A stretch of DNA of 64,000 nt, from assembly GCA_965263215.1 (NCBI GenBank), contig OZ253663.1, positions 372,001-436,000 on the forward strand. The letters run 5' to 3'. Position 1 is the first letter of the stretch, and each line of letters starts with the position of its first letter. This DNA is from UBA1672 sp965263215 (lineage in GTDB: Bacteria; Pseudomonadota; Alphaproteobacteria; Micavibrionales; Micavibrionaceae). The notes beneath the pieces were generated by a model, which worked only from the letters and a program-made list of their open reading frames with translations, ran no database searches and was not told where the DNA came from. Below, in pieces: positions 6,879-15,330 of the stretch. Both the position numbers and the translations under genes were made by a program.

Positions 6879-8630
6879 ATGGCTGAGAAAACTGAAGTGT
6901 ACCGCGTTCTTGCGCGTAAATATCGCCCCCAAAATTTTGACGAGCTTATCGGACAGGACGCCCTTGTCCGCACCCTGAAAAACGCCATCACTTCGGGGCG
7001 CATTGCCCATGCGTTTATGCTGACGGGAGTGCGCGGTGTGGGGAAAACCACAACGGCGCGTATCATCGCCAAGGCACTGAATTATAAAGGCCCTGACGGC
7101 ACGAGCGACCCAACCACGGGCGACACGGCAGATTGCCAACTCTGTCAGGCGATATCCGAAGACCGCCACCCTGATGTTATTGAAATGGATGCCGCGAGCC
7201 GCACAGGCGTCGATGATATCCGCGAAATTCTGGACGGTGTGCGCTACGCCCCGACTGAGGCACGTTATAAAATCTACGTGATTGACGAAGTGCATATGCT
7301 GTCTAAAAATGCGTTTAACGCGCTCCTGAAGACTCTGGAAGAACCGCCGGAGCATGTAAAATTCATCTTCGCAACCACCGAAATTCGTAAAGTCCCCATT
7401 ACCGTGCTTTCCCGTTGTCAGCGGTTTGATTTGCAACGCGTGGGCGCAGATTTGCTCGTGCCGCATTTCCAATCCATTTGTGAACAGGAAAAGGTCAAGG
7501 CCGAGGACGAAGCCATCGCCATGATTGCCCGCGCGGCAGACGGCTCTGTGCGTGATGGTTTGAGCCTGCTTGATCAGGCGATGGCACTGGCGGATAAAAA
7601 GATCACCGCCGATCAGGTGCAAGATATGCTGGGTTTGAGTGACCGCGCCCAAAATCTCGATTTACTGGAAAAGGCATTTGAAGGCGACACGCCCGCAGCC
7701 CTAGACATTATGGGCGGCATTCATAAAAATGGCGGCGCACCGTCGGTTGTTATTCAGGATTTATTGGAGCTTACGCATTTGCTTACCAAGCTCCGTGTGA
7801 TGCCCGCACTTGAGGATGTCAATCAAATGCTCTCGGGGGATCAGCTCACCCGCGCCCGCGAGATGGCCGGAAAGCTTTCCATGCCCTCGCTCAGTAAGGC
7901 GTGGCAGATATTGCTGAAGGGCATAGATGAGGTCAACACCGCGCCCAATCCGCAAAACGCGGCAGAGATGGTGGTTATTCGCCTGTGTTATGCGGCGAAT
8001 TTACCCGACCCGTCTGATTTGATTAAAAAATTGAAAGACGCGCCCACAACAGATTCAGCGCCCGCAGGTGGCAATGCACCATCAGGCAGCACACCGTCAC
8101 AAGGCGGCCTCGTTCACGCGCAGGATTTCACCCCGCCCCCGCAATCGGTTGGCGGCGGCAATCCGCACGGACAGGAAACCGCACGCGCTATGCCGGAGCT
8201 TTCTATTGTGCCGGACGTGGAAGCCATACCGACGCTCAAAACATTGGAAGATGTCATAGAATTATTGCGTAAACATGAAGAATTTCTTTTGGCGGAACAA
8301 TTATTCCATTTCGCACATCTGACAAAATTAGAGCATAAAAATTACGGTGACAAACCAAGCGGTCGCCTTGAGTTCAGACCCGAAGACGAGGCGATGCCAG
8401 AACTTTCGCAGAATCTATCCAAAGCCTTAAAACAAATCACCGACCAACATTGGATGGTGGTTCTGGTGAATGAACGCGGCGGTGAAACACTCGCGAGTAT
8501 TGCCGAAGCAAACCGTTTACAAGAGCTGGCAGACGTGGCACAAATGCCCTTGGTCAGCGATATCCTGAAAATCTTTCCCGAAGCCGAGCTTGTGAAAGTC
8601 ATGGATAAAGGCGATTACGAACCCGAATAA
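6879..8630 (+). CDS. dnaX: DNA polymerase III subunit tau/gamma
   Basis: The AAA+ clamp-loader subunit, 583 residues. Walker A is GVRGVGKT at residues 50-57, the DEVHML Walker B/sensor segment follows SRTGVDDIREIL, and TTE(I)RKVPITVLSRCQRF carries sensor 1 and the SRC arginine-finger motif. Domain III collar helices run to about 370, then a Pro/Gly-rich linker and a C-terminal tau domain. The zinc module is reduced: only two cysteines (C-Q-L-C after DTAD) remain of the usual four, with Tyr in the first position. ybaB follows 27 bases downstream, as in most bacteria. It loads the beta clamp and couples the polymerase to helicase. Confidence 0.96.
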   Translation: MAEKTEVYRVLARKYRPQNFDELIGQDALVRTLKNAITSGRIAHAFMLTGVRGVGKTTTARIIAKALNYKGPDGTSDPTTGDTADCQLCQAISEDRHPDVIEMDAASRTGVDDIREILDGVRYAPTEARYKIYVIDEVHMLSKNAFNALLKTLEEPPEHVKFIFATTEIRKVPITVLSRCQRFDLQRVGADLLVPHFQSICEQEKVKAEDEAIAMIARAADGSVRDGLSLLDQAMALADKKITADQVQDMLGLSDRAQNLDLLEKAFEGDTPAALDIMGGIHKNGGAPSVVIQDLLELTHLLTKLRVMPALEDVNQMLSGDQLTRAREMAGKLSMPSLSKAWQILLKGIDEVNTAPNPQNAAEMVVIRLCYAANLPDPSDLIKKLKDAPTTDSAPAGGNAPSGSTPSQGGLVHAQDFTPPPQSVGGGNPHGQETARAMPELSIVPDVEAIPTLKTLEDVIELLRKHEEFLLAEQLFHFAHLTKLEHKNYGDKPSGRLEFRPEDEAMPELSQNLSKALKQITDQHWMVVLVNERGGETLASIAEANRLQELADVAQMPLVSDILKIFPEAELVKVMDKGDYEPE

Positions 8631-8657
8631 CAGATAACTTCTAAGGAAATACAACAT

Positions 8658-9002
8658 ATGTTCAACATGCAAAAAATGATGAAACAAGCACAAGAAATGC
8701 AGATGAAGTTGCAAGAAGTGCAGGAAAAATTGGTCGATATCGAAATCGAAGCTGAGTCCGGTGGTGGTCTTGTAAAAATTACAATGACATGCGCAGGCAA
8801 TGTTGTGCGTATCAATATCGATGACAGCCTTATGGACACCGACAAAGAAACACTTGAGGATCTTTTAACTGCGGCCATCAACAACGCCAACGACATCAAA
8901 GACCAGCGCATCAAAGACGAAACCGAAGCCATGATGAAAAGCATGGGTATGCCTGAAGGCATGGCCGAGCAAATGGGCGGTAAGGGCGGACTACCATTCT
9001 AA
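8658..9002 (+). CDS. ybaB: YbaB/EbfC nucleoid-associated protein
   Basis: A 114-residue protein of the YbaB/EbfC family. It has the expected N-terminal coiled helix (MQKMMKQAQEMQMKLQE), a three-stranded sheet with the SGGGLVKITMTCAGNVVRINID core and a C-terminal helix ending in a flexible Gly/Met-rich tail. Family members are dimeric tweezers that bind DNA and affect nucleoid structure. It sits directly after dnaX, the conserved location. The usual third gene, recR, is not here: xthA follows instead. Confidence 0.95.
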   Translation: MFNMQKMMKQAQEMQMKLQEVQEKLVDIEIEAESGGGLVKITMTCAGNVVRINIDDSLMDTDKETLEDLLTAAINNANDIKDQRIKDETEAMMKSMGMPEGMAEQMGGKGGLPF

Positions 9003-9017
9003 TATAAGGGCATATTC

Positions 9018-9803
9018 ATGCGCATTATCACATGGAATATCAATTCGGTGCGCTTACGCAGTGGTCTGGTTCTGGATTTAATCAAAGAAACCAACCCCGA
9101 CGTAATCTGCCTGCAGGAAACAAAAACTCCTGACGAGCATTTCCCCGCCGATGTTTTTAAACAGGCCGGATTTGAACATATCCACTTCAAAGGCATGAAA
9201 AGTTATAACGGGGTTGCCATCATATCGCGCGTGCCGTTTGAAAACCCGCAAAGCTATGACCGCGTGGGGCGTGATGATTGTCGCCATATCTCTGTGAAAT
9301 TCCCGCAAGCAGAACTGCATAACATCTATATCCCTGCGGGCGGTGATGAACCAGACCGTGAGATCAATGAGAAATTCGGACATAAGCTGGATTTCATTGA
9401 TGAAATGCGTGATTTCTTTGTGCAAAATTATACGCCAAGTGACCCGCTCATTGTCGTAGGTGATTTCAACATTGCCCCGCAAGAACATGATGTCTGGTCA
9501 CATAAACAGCTGCTTAAGGTGGTTTCACACACCCCCATCGAGGTTGAAAGATTGGGCATGATGCAAGAATCCTTAAACTGGACGGATTGCTCAAGGCATT
9601 TCGTAGGCGGGGATGAAAAATGCTATACGTGGTGGTCATACCGCAACCGTGATTGGAAAAAATCAAACCGCGGACGCAGGCTTGATCACATCTGGGTGAC
9701 TGAACCGTTAAAATCAAAATTGCAAAGCCATGATATTTTGACGCATGCGCGCGATTGGGTAAAACCCAGCGACCACGTACCGCTTCTTATTGAGTTGTCA
9801 TAG
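9018..9803 (+). CDS. xthA: exodeoxyribonuclease III / AP endonuclease
   Basis: A 261-residue enzyme of the exonuclease III (EEP) superfamily, cutting DNA 5' to abasic sites and degrading 3' ends in base-excision repair. Visible catalytic motifs are ITWNINSVR near residue 4, the metal-binding Glu in LQETKTPDEHFP (about 35), the GDFNIAPQEHDVW segment (about 149), the RIDH-like RRLDHIWV and the terminal SDHVPLL containing the catalytic Asp-His. It overlaps the convergent DUF1223 gene by 17 bases at the 3' end. Length and motifs are complete. Confidence 0.95.
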   Translation: MRIITWNINSVRLRSGLVLDLIKETNPDVICLQETKTPDEHFPADVFKQAGFEHIHFKGMKSYNGVAIISRVPFENPQSYDRVGRDDCRHISVKFPQAELHNIYIPAGGDEPDREINEKFGHKLDFIDEMRDFFVQNYTPSDPLIVVGDFNIAPQEHDVWSHKQLLKVVSHTPIEVERLGMMQESLNWTDCSRHFVGGDEKCYTWWSYRNRDWKKSNRGRRLDHIWVTEPLKSKLQSHDILTHARDWVKPSDHVPLLIELS

Positions 9804-10677
9804 CAGGATTGGGCATAGACGAGCGCTGAATATCCAAAGGCGCACTCTTGGGCAAGGATGCCACCAATTCGGTCTTGGAAATAACCTCACCCGCCGCAAT
9901 GATAGAGCCGTAATCTCCCCCCTGATGAAGAACTACGACATAACTTAAATCCTGATGACGATTACCGGCAATAGCCTGCATATTCGTCAAAGGATAACTC
10001 ATGCTAATTTTGTCGCCAGACCATTGCCCAATACGCTCGCGGCTTAAAACCGGGCGCAGATAGAAATTACTTACGTGCGTTTCCTGTACGAAGGGAACGC
10101 TTTGCTTCAAACGAATTTTCTCCTCCAACGCAGGCGTCAATTCCACATCAGGATCAATCAGAATTTTCTTTTTGCCTTGTGTCGGTAAATATCCGTAAAG
10201 AAACAAACTGCCGGATTTGGCCTTAGACTCTATCGCCGGAATTTCGATGTTAATATTACCATCCGTCAACGACAATTTGATCTCTTCTACAGGATCGCTT
10301 TGCCCTAACTTCACCGCCGGTGCGATGTTTCCGTTAAACGCATCCCATTTCCCATTGACCACAACCATCGGGGTTTTAATCCCCATATAGCCGAATTTCT
10401 GATTATATTTCTTGGTGCGTTCATTGCACAACTCTAAGGTATATCTATGATCATCTTCTGCACGGTCATAAAGCCTGCGGCAGTTAATAAAAATCACATT
10501 GTCATTATCCTGAAGTATATCCAGCACATCATCCTGCGCGAGCGTATCGGCTCCGCACTCGTTGCGACCATACATCTCTACCACCACAGGGGATTTCGCA
10601 TGCGCTATCTCTGCACCGCCCAGCGCCAAAAGAGCGCATGTTAAAAGTCCGGTTTTGAGTGATTTTACATTCATCAT
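9787..10677 (-). CDS. DUF1223-type thioredoxin-fold exported protein
   Basis: With the ATG at 10677, preceded by AAAGGATT, the protein has 296 residues and starts with a clear signal peptide ending in IAHA. The ATG further upstream (10761) would read into the SDHAF4 gene and is rejected. The mature N-terminus VVVEMYGRNECGADTLAQDD resembles the DUF1223 pattern in which a thioredoxin-like strand leads to a C-x-x-C motif. Here only the first cysteine is retained and the second is replaced, so redox activity is doubtful. It forms a two-gene unit with SDHAF4. Function is unknown. Confidence 0.8.
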   Translation of the reverse strand: MMNVKSLKTGLLTCALLALGGAEIAHAKSPVVVEMYGRNECGADTLAQDDVLDILQDNDNVIFINCRRLYDRAEDDHRYTLELCNERTKKYNQKFGYMGIKTPMVVVNGKWDAFNGNIAPAVKLGQSDPVEEIKLSLTDGNINIEIPAIESKAKSGSLFLYGYLPTQGKKKILIDPDVELTPALEEKIRLKQSVPFVQETHVSNFYLRPVLSRERIGQWSGDKISMSYPLTNMQAIAGNRHQDLSYVVVLHQGGDYGSIIAAGEVISKTELVASLPKSAPLDIQRSSMPNPAMTTQ

Positions 10678-10693
10678 TGCTACGCCTAATCCT

Positions 10694-10840
10694 TTAAAAA
10701 TCAGAACACCGTCCATTGACTTCCCAATCGCCGAAACGGGTTGGCTCAGGCCTGTTTTCAAAACCGCCGATCTCTTTTTCCTGATCAGTTACGTCTTTCG
10801 GCTTTTCTTCTGTATCAGTGCTTGGTTTTTGTGTATCCAT
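10694..10840 (-). CDS. succinate dehydrogenase assembly factor 4 homologue (DUF1674)
   Basis: A 48-residue protein, easily overlooked because of its size. The N-terminal half is a charged disordered stretch. The C-terminal half carries the highly conserved DUF1674/SDHAF4 signature, GGFENRPEPTRFGDWEVNG followed by R-C-S-D-F at the stop. In mitochondria SDHAF4 helps insert the flavinylated SdhA subunit into complex II; bacterial homologues are assumed to do the same. It is divergent from rsmB, a neighbour seen in other alphaproteobacteria, and its stop lies 16 bases before the DUF1223 start. Confidence 0.9.
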   Translation of the reverse strand: MDTQKPSTDTEEKPKDVTDQEKEIGGFENRPEPTRFGDWEVNGRCSDF

Positions 10841-10875
10841 ATCTCATAGTAGAATAAAACAAGCGCAGCGATCAA

Positions 10876-12225
10876 ATGAATTTAACGGAAAACAGCGAAA
10901 ATAAAGGCGAAGAAGCAACATCAGGCAATGATCTGGCGGCGCGCATGTGCGCCCTGCATCTCCTCAGCCGCGTGATTAATAAACGCACCGCGCTTGATAT
11001 TGCACTGGACAGCTCTGATGAGTTCGCCGCCCTGCCCGTGCGTGATCGCGCCTTTACGCGCATGTTGCTCACCACCACGATCCGCAGGCTCGGGCAGATT
11101 GATGATTTGATTGCCTTCGCGCAAGACCGCCCCGATGCGATGAAAACGGATGTGGTCCTGAATATCTTGCGCCTTGGCGTCACACAAATGTTTTTCATGG
11201 ATGTGCCCGACCACGCCGCCGTTGATACCTCTGTGCGCCTTGCCGAAGAAAAGGGCATGCCGCGGCAGAAGGGCTTCGTGAATGCGATTTTGCGCAAACT
11301 TGGCCGTGACGGCGCGGCGCGCATTACAAAACAGGATGCTGCGCGGCTAAACACACCCGATTGGCTCCTGAAACTCTGGATAGAAGATTACGGCCTAACA
11401 CAAGCCGCGGAAATCGCGCAAGCCAACATGACCGAAGCACCGCTTGATATCACGGTAAAGAATATTGCGGATCGCCCTTATTGGGGGAATGTCCTGCAAG
11501 CCTCCGAGCTGTCGACGGGGACATTGCGCCGCGTGCTTGGCGGGAATATCCGCGAAATGGAAGGATTTGATGATGGCAAATGGTGGATACAAGATGCCGC
11601 CGCCGCGCTCCCTGCGCAACTGTTCGGGGATGTAAACGGCGAGCATGTGATTGATATGTGCGCCGCGCCGGGGGGCAAAACGCTGCAACTGGCGGCGATG
11701 GGTGCAACCGTAACCGCGATTGACCGCTCCGCCAAGCGGCTCAAACGTCTGGAAGAAAATTTAGAGCGCATGAATTTGAAAGACCGCGTCACAATCGAAA
11801 TCTCCGATGCCGCGGCGTGGAAAGCCATTGAACAACCGCAACGTATTTTGCTTGATGCGCCGTGTTCGGCTACGGGCACAATTCGCCGTCACCCTGATAC
11901 AGGCTATTTGAAATCAATGCAGGACATCACCAGCCTGATGAGCGTGCAGGAAAGATTGCTGAACCACGCCGCCGATATGCTCGGTGTGGGTGGGGTGATT
12001 GTCTATTGCACATGCTCCCTGCAAAAGACGGAGGGCGAGCACCAGATTGAGCAATTTCTGAGCAGCCATCCCAATTTCGCCCGCATTCCCATCACATCAG
12101 AGGAAATCGGCAAGTATGATGAGCTGATTGATGATAACGGCGATCTCCGCATCCTCCCCTCTCACCTTGCCGGACAAGGCGGACTGGACGGGTTTTTTGT
12201 GGCGCGCCTGACGAGGACGGGATGA
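10876..12225 (+). CDS. rsmB: 16S rRNA m5C967 methyltransferase
   Basis: A 449-residue RsmB/Sun/Fmu-family enzyme. Residues about 20-155 form the NusB-like RNA-binding domain; the Rossmann methyltransferase domain follows. SAM-binding motif I is MCAAPGGKTLQLA, motif IV is LLDAPCSATGTIRRHPD and motif VI is YCTCSLQKTEGE; the two cysteines are the catalytic and release residues typical of RNA m5C methyltransferases. It methylates C967 of small-subunit rRNA. Its last codons overlap the start region of a broken membrane-protein gene. Confidence 0.95.
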   Translation: MNLTENSENKGEEATSGNDLAARMCALHLLSRVINKRTALDIALDSSDEFAALPVRDRAFTRMLLTTTIRRLGQIDDLIAFAQDRPDAMKTDVVLNILRLGVTQMFFMDVPDHAAVDTSVRLAEEKGMPRQKGFVNAILRKLGRDGAARITKQDAARLNTPDWLLKLWIEDYGLTQAAEIAQANMTEAPLDITVKNIADRPYWGNVLQASELSTGTLRRVLGGNIREMEGFDDGKWWIQDAAAALPAQLFGDVNGEHVIDMCAAPGGKTLQLAAMGATVTAIDRSAKRLKRLEENLERMNLKDRVTIEISDAAAWKAIEQPQRILLDAPCSATGTIRRHPDTGYLKSMQDITSLMSVQERLLNHAADMLGVGGVIVYCTCSLQKTEGEHQIEQFLSSHPNFARIPITSEEIGKYDELIDDNGDLRILPSHLAGQGGLDGFFVARLTRTG

Positions 12226-12981
12226 ATGAAGTTTTTGTTCTTTCTTCCGATTGGAATGCTTGCACTCTACTATTGCGCGTTTAATGGCTACCTTCTTGCT
12301 TACGCGTTTCTAATCCCTGCTTTTCTAGTTGGATTTTCGGTAATACAAATTAAAAGATTAAGGCCTGTACACAAAGGTAAATTAGCAAGTAAATTTTTAG
12401 AGTTTGATTTTTAATAAGTTGTCTGTTTTTATATGCAATTCCAATTTATTTTCTGCAATATGCTGTTATAGATAAGTGGCCTGAAATCGTTTCTATTGTA
12501 GACAGCCACTTTAAAAAATACAATTGAAACACTTTATAGCCAGTGGCCTTTTTCATACTTTAAAACGTCCGAATTTAAACCTGATGATCTGTATGAAAAC
12601 TCAAAAATATTGCTGATTGATATACAATTTACAGTTCAGCTTATGTTCATGATAATTGCAACGCCTTTCCTTACATTGTTGCCCAATCACAAAGCTTTCT
12701 TCGAATCAAAAAGGCACGACAAATTTATACCTGCAGATTTCAAGCGTTTAAAGATCAAGATCGTAATGGTGATAACAGCGTTCATCATTTTTTTCATACT
12801 AGCCTTTGGAAAGGAAATATTCACAGGCCTGCAATTTTATGATTACCATGGTCATTCACTCAGAAAGAGAATTTTCTTACATCCCGTACTTCCTTTCTTT
12901 TATGGCTTTTACATTTTAGGCATACGAAGAATTTTATGGGATTTACGGCACACAAAAACCACTCCCCAAAGCCCTGAATAA
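12226..12981 (+). pseudogene. frame-broken membrane protein gene
   Basis: Two short reading frames, 12226-12414 and 12610-12981, look separate but appear to be parts of one gene of about 250 codons. The first frame gives a membrane segment ending ASKFLEF. At the T run 12408-12412 the sense continues in another frame as LISCLFLYAIPIYFLQ then DKWPEIVSIVDSHFKK. At the A run 12513-12518 it returns to the first frame as NTIETLYSQWPFSYFK, which is open upstream of the 12610 TTG and continues to 12981. The two shifts compensate. Family unknown. Real decay or homopolymer sequencing error are both possible. Confidence 0.7.
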
Positions 12982-13024
12982 GGTGTACAGTACTCCCACA
13001 GCATATTACAGGGAGGGGAAATCC

Positions 13025-13552
13025 ATGATCATAGAAATAATTTTAGGTGTAATTCTGTTAGCCGTCGCCGTTATTCTGATTCTGGCCATGACAAAGCCTG
13101 ATGAAATGAGAATAGAGCGCAGCACCGTCATTAACGCCGATGCCGCGACTGTGTTCGGGCATATCAACAACCTAAAGAAAGAACATGAGTGGGATCCGTG
13201 GGTGGAAATGGAGCCAAGCGCAAAATATGAATTTAACGGCCCCGAAGAAGGCGAAGGCGCCTCCTTAAGCTGGGAAGGTAAGAAAACCGGCAAAGGCACA
13301 ATGACCATCACGAAAAGCGTGCCGAATTCTCTGGTTGAAAGCCGCCTTGATTTTTACAAACCCATGACAAACACAAGCATGGCGGAATTCAAGCTTGAGG
13401 CCGATAATGATAACACCAAAGTGACATGGTTAATGTACGGCCCTGTAAATTTCAAAGGCAAAGTCGCAAGCGTGTTTATGAATTGCGAAAAAATGGTGGG
13501 TAAGCAATTCGAACAAGGCCTGTCCAACCTTAAAAATATTGCTGAAAAATAA
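13025..13552 (+). CDS. membrane-anchored SRPBCC (START-like) protein
   Basis: With the ATG at 13025, preceded by GGAGGGG, this is a 175-residue protein with one N-terminal hydrophobic anchor (about residues 2-22) and an SRPBCC/polyketide-cyclase fold. The pattern IERSTVINADAATVFGHINN, then EWDPWVEMEP and a final helix MVGKQFEQGLSNLKNIAE is typical of that superfamily, which binds hydrophobic ligands in a deep cavity. The earlier ATG at 12983 lacks a ribosome site. No ligand can be inferred. It stands between the broken membrane gene and an HExxH gene. Confidence 0.85.
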   Translation: MIIEIILGVILLAVAVILILAMTKPDEMRIERSTVINADAATVFGHINNLKKEHEWDPWVEMEPSAKYEFNGPEEGEGASLSWEGKKTGKGTMTITKSVPNSLVESRLDFYKPMTNTSMAEFKLEADNDNTKVTWLMYGPVNFKGKVASVFMNCEKMVGKQFEQGLSNLKNIAEK

Positions 13553-13632
13553 TCTTTCCTCGTGCGTGTACGTTATGTTAAGAAATCTGTGTTGAAATAA
13601 GAACATTAAAAAAACAATACAAACCGGTGATA

Positions 13633-14508
13633 ATGAGTTTACAACCTGCGTACCACGAACATTTTGATCGCGTCATCATGCCTGTTGCCATCAGAGATAT
13701 TGATGAAGATAAGGCCGATGCGCTTGCCGCGTTGATGCATGACCAGAATTTATCCCATATCGTTGATCAAGCCGAAGATATGGATGACCCCGTTGTGTTG
13801 CTGTGGGTGTATCGCAAGCCTGAGGGCATTTTCAGTGCGAGTATGGCAGAGCGCGAAGACGTTCCTGACATTATGGACACATTACAAAAAGACTTAGGTT
13901 TAACGGGTGCGTTTCAGGCCGATTTAAACCATCGTAAACCTGAAATGCTCAGCAATTTCAAAGAATTCCTCTCACAAACGGACGACTATTATTACATGTG
14001 GGAAACCATGTTTATCGGCGGTCAAGACACCTATACCGAGGAAGAGGCTATAGAAATCGTTGAAACGCTCGCCGAGGAACGCGGATTGGAAAAACCGATT
14101 GTCAGATTTTCCGTTGATCCCGATTTAAAGGCACATACGGGCGAAGAAGCCGGCGGATCGTATGACCGCAGTGAGAACAGCCTTAATCTGGGCGAGATGA
14201 TTAAAACAAGTGTTTTGCATGAGATTGCCCATTGGATCACCGAACAAGATGACGTCGCCAACGGCGTGACCATGGCCGCCCCACATAACGCCCCTTTTGC
14301 ACGCAATGCGATTGATCTCTATGCACGTTTTGCAGACAAAGACAAAAACATCATGCTAACCGCGGCGCAATCACTCGGCGTAATCCCGACAGATGCGAGT
14401 GTGCATACATATTACGAAGCCGCCAGTCTTGATGCGCTCATTGCGAATGCGGAAGAAAGTGCCGAAGTGCCGGAAGAACAGCCCGAGACCATCCACGTTC
14501 CGGATTAA
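13633..14508 (+). CDS. putative zinc metalloprotein with HExxH motif
   Basis: A 291-residue cytosolic protein (a GTG two codons earlier is an alternative start). The C-terminal half carries a zinc-protease-type helix, HEIAH (residues 196-200), followed by an H-N-A-P-F segment whose His at 218 is a likely third ligand. This HExxH...H-x-P-F arrangement resembles a family of small putative metallohydrolases. The first 130 residues are unrecognised and acidic. Acidic Pro/Glu tail. Three other HExxH proteins of different families occur in the window. Substrate unknown. Confidence 0.7.
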   Translation: MSLQPAYHEHFDRVIMPVAIRDIDEDKADALAALMHDQNLSHIVDQAEDMDDPVVLLWVYRKPEGIFSASMAEREDVPDIMDTLQKDLGLTGAFQADLNHRKPEMLSNFKEFLSQTDDYYYMWETMFIGGQDTYTEEEAIEIVETLAEERGLEKPIVRFSVDPDLKAHTGEEAGGSYDRSENSLNLGEMIKTSVLHEIAHWITEQDDVANGVTMAAPHNAPFARNAIDLYARFADKDKNIMLTAAQSLGVIPTDASVHTYYEAASLDALIANAEESAEVPEEQPETIHVPD

Positions 14509-14659
14509 TACCCCGCCTTAGAAGCTTATAATCTAAAAATAATTCCCTTATGGAATGGATATGCGATTCTTTTTCTGCTAAATTTAAAGAGTCGTGATTT
14601 TCTTTGCGGCTCTTATCTTGCGCGTCCTGCGCTTATCCTTACTCAGAGTACCCTACGCT

Positions 14660-15313
14660 ATGTCCAACGTTCGTATCGCACCATCAATTTTATCCGCCGA
14701 TTTTTCCAAATTGGGCGAGGAAGTTGCCGCCATTGATAAGGCGGGGGCGGAATATATCCACATTGATGTGATGGACGGACATTTCGTGCCGAACCTGACC
14801 TTCGGCGCGCCCGTAGTCAAATCTATCCGTAAAAGCTCTGATAAGATATTCGACGTTCACCTTATGATTTCCCCTGTTGATCCGTTGATTGATGATTTCG
14901 TCAATGCGGGTTCTGACATTATCACCGCCCACGTAGAGGCCGGCCCACATTTGCACCGCACACTCCAGCATATCAAGGCCAAAGGCGTGAAGGCGGGCGT
15001 ATCCCTTAATCCCCATACGCCTATTGAATCCATCAAACATGTGATGGATATGGTCGATCTGATTTTGATTATGACGGTCAACCCCGGTTTTGGCGGGCAA
15101 AGCTTTATTCCCCTCCTCGATAAAATAGCGGATGCCCGCCGCATGATTAACGAGACTGGCAGAGACATAGATCTGGAAGTCGATGGCGGGGTTAATCCCG
15201 AAACCGCCAAGCAGGTTATTGCCGCAGGAGCGAATGTACTCGTCGCGGGAACGGCCGTGTTCAAAGACGGGCCTGAACATTACGCGCGGAACATTGCCGC
15301 GCTTCGTTCGTAG
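14660..15313 (+). CDS. rpe: ribulose-phosphate 3-epimerase
   Basis: A 217-residue TIM-barrel enzyme interconverting ribulose 5-phosphate and xylulose 5-phosphate in the pentose phosphate pathway. Motifs: APSILSADFSKLGEEV at the N-terminus, HIDVMDGHFVPNLTFG with the metal-binding His-Asp, HLMISPVDPLI, MTVNPGFGGQSFI and EVDGGVNPETA with the catalytic Asp. The ATG at 14660 is chosen since the family begins a few residues before APSILSAD; the in-frame ATG at 14594 adds an implausible hydrophobic leader. The order rsmB ... rpe ... heparinase is familiar in alphaproteobacteria. Confidence 0.96.
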   Translation: MSNVRIAPSILSADFSKLGEEVAAIDKAGAEYIHIDVMDGHFVPNLTFGAPVVKSIRKSSDKIFDVHLMISPVDPLIDDFVNAGSDIITAHVEAGPHLHRTLQHIKAKGVKAGVSLNPHTPIESIKHVMDMVDLILIMTVNPGFGGQSFIPLLDKIADARRMINETGRDIDLEVDGGVNPETAKQVIAAGANVLVAGTAVFKDGPEHYARNIAALRS

Positions 15314-15330
15314 GAAAGGAAGGAGAAACC

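Noticed and set aside
6674..6886. 70-codon open frame between the Sel1 operon and dnaX
   Set aside because: It overlaps the previous gene end and the dnaX start, has no ribosome site and no protein-like character. A minus-strand stretch here reads somewhat protein-like (DICKAIPQAG...) but is too short to call.
8021..8034. A6 run in dnaX as a programmed frameshift making gamma
   Set aside because: The zero-frame context ATT AAA AAA TTG is not a proper X-XXY-YYZ heptamer. A -1 shift does not meet an early stop; only a +1 shift would reach an immediate TGA. No supporting stem was evident.
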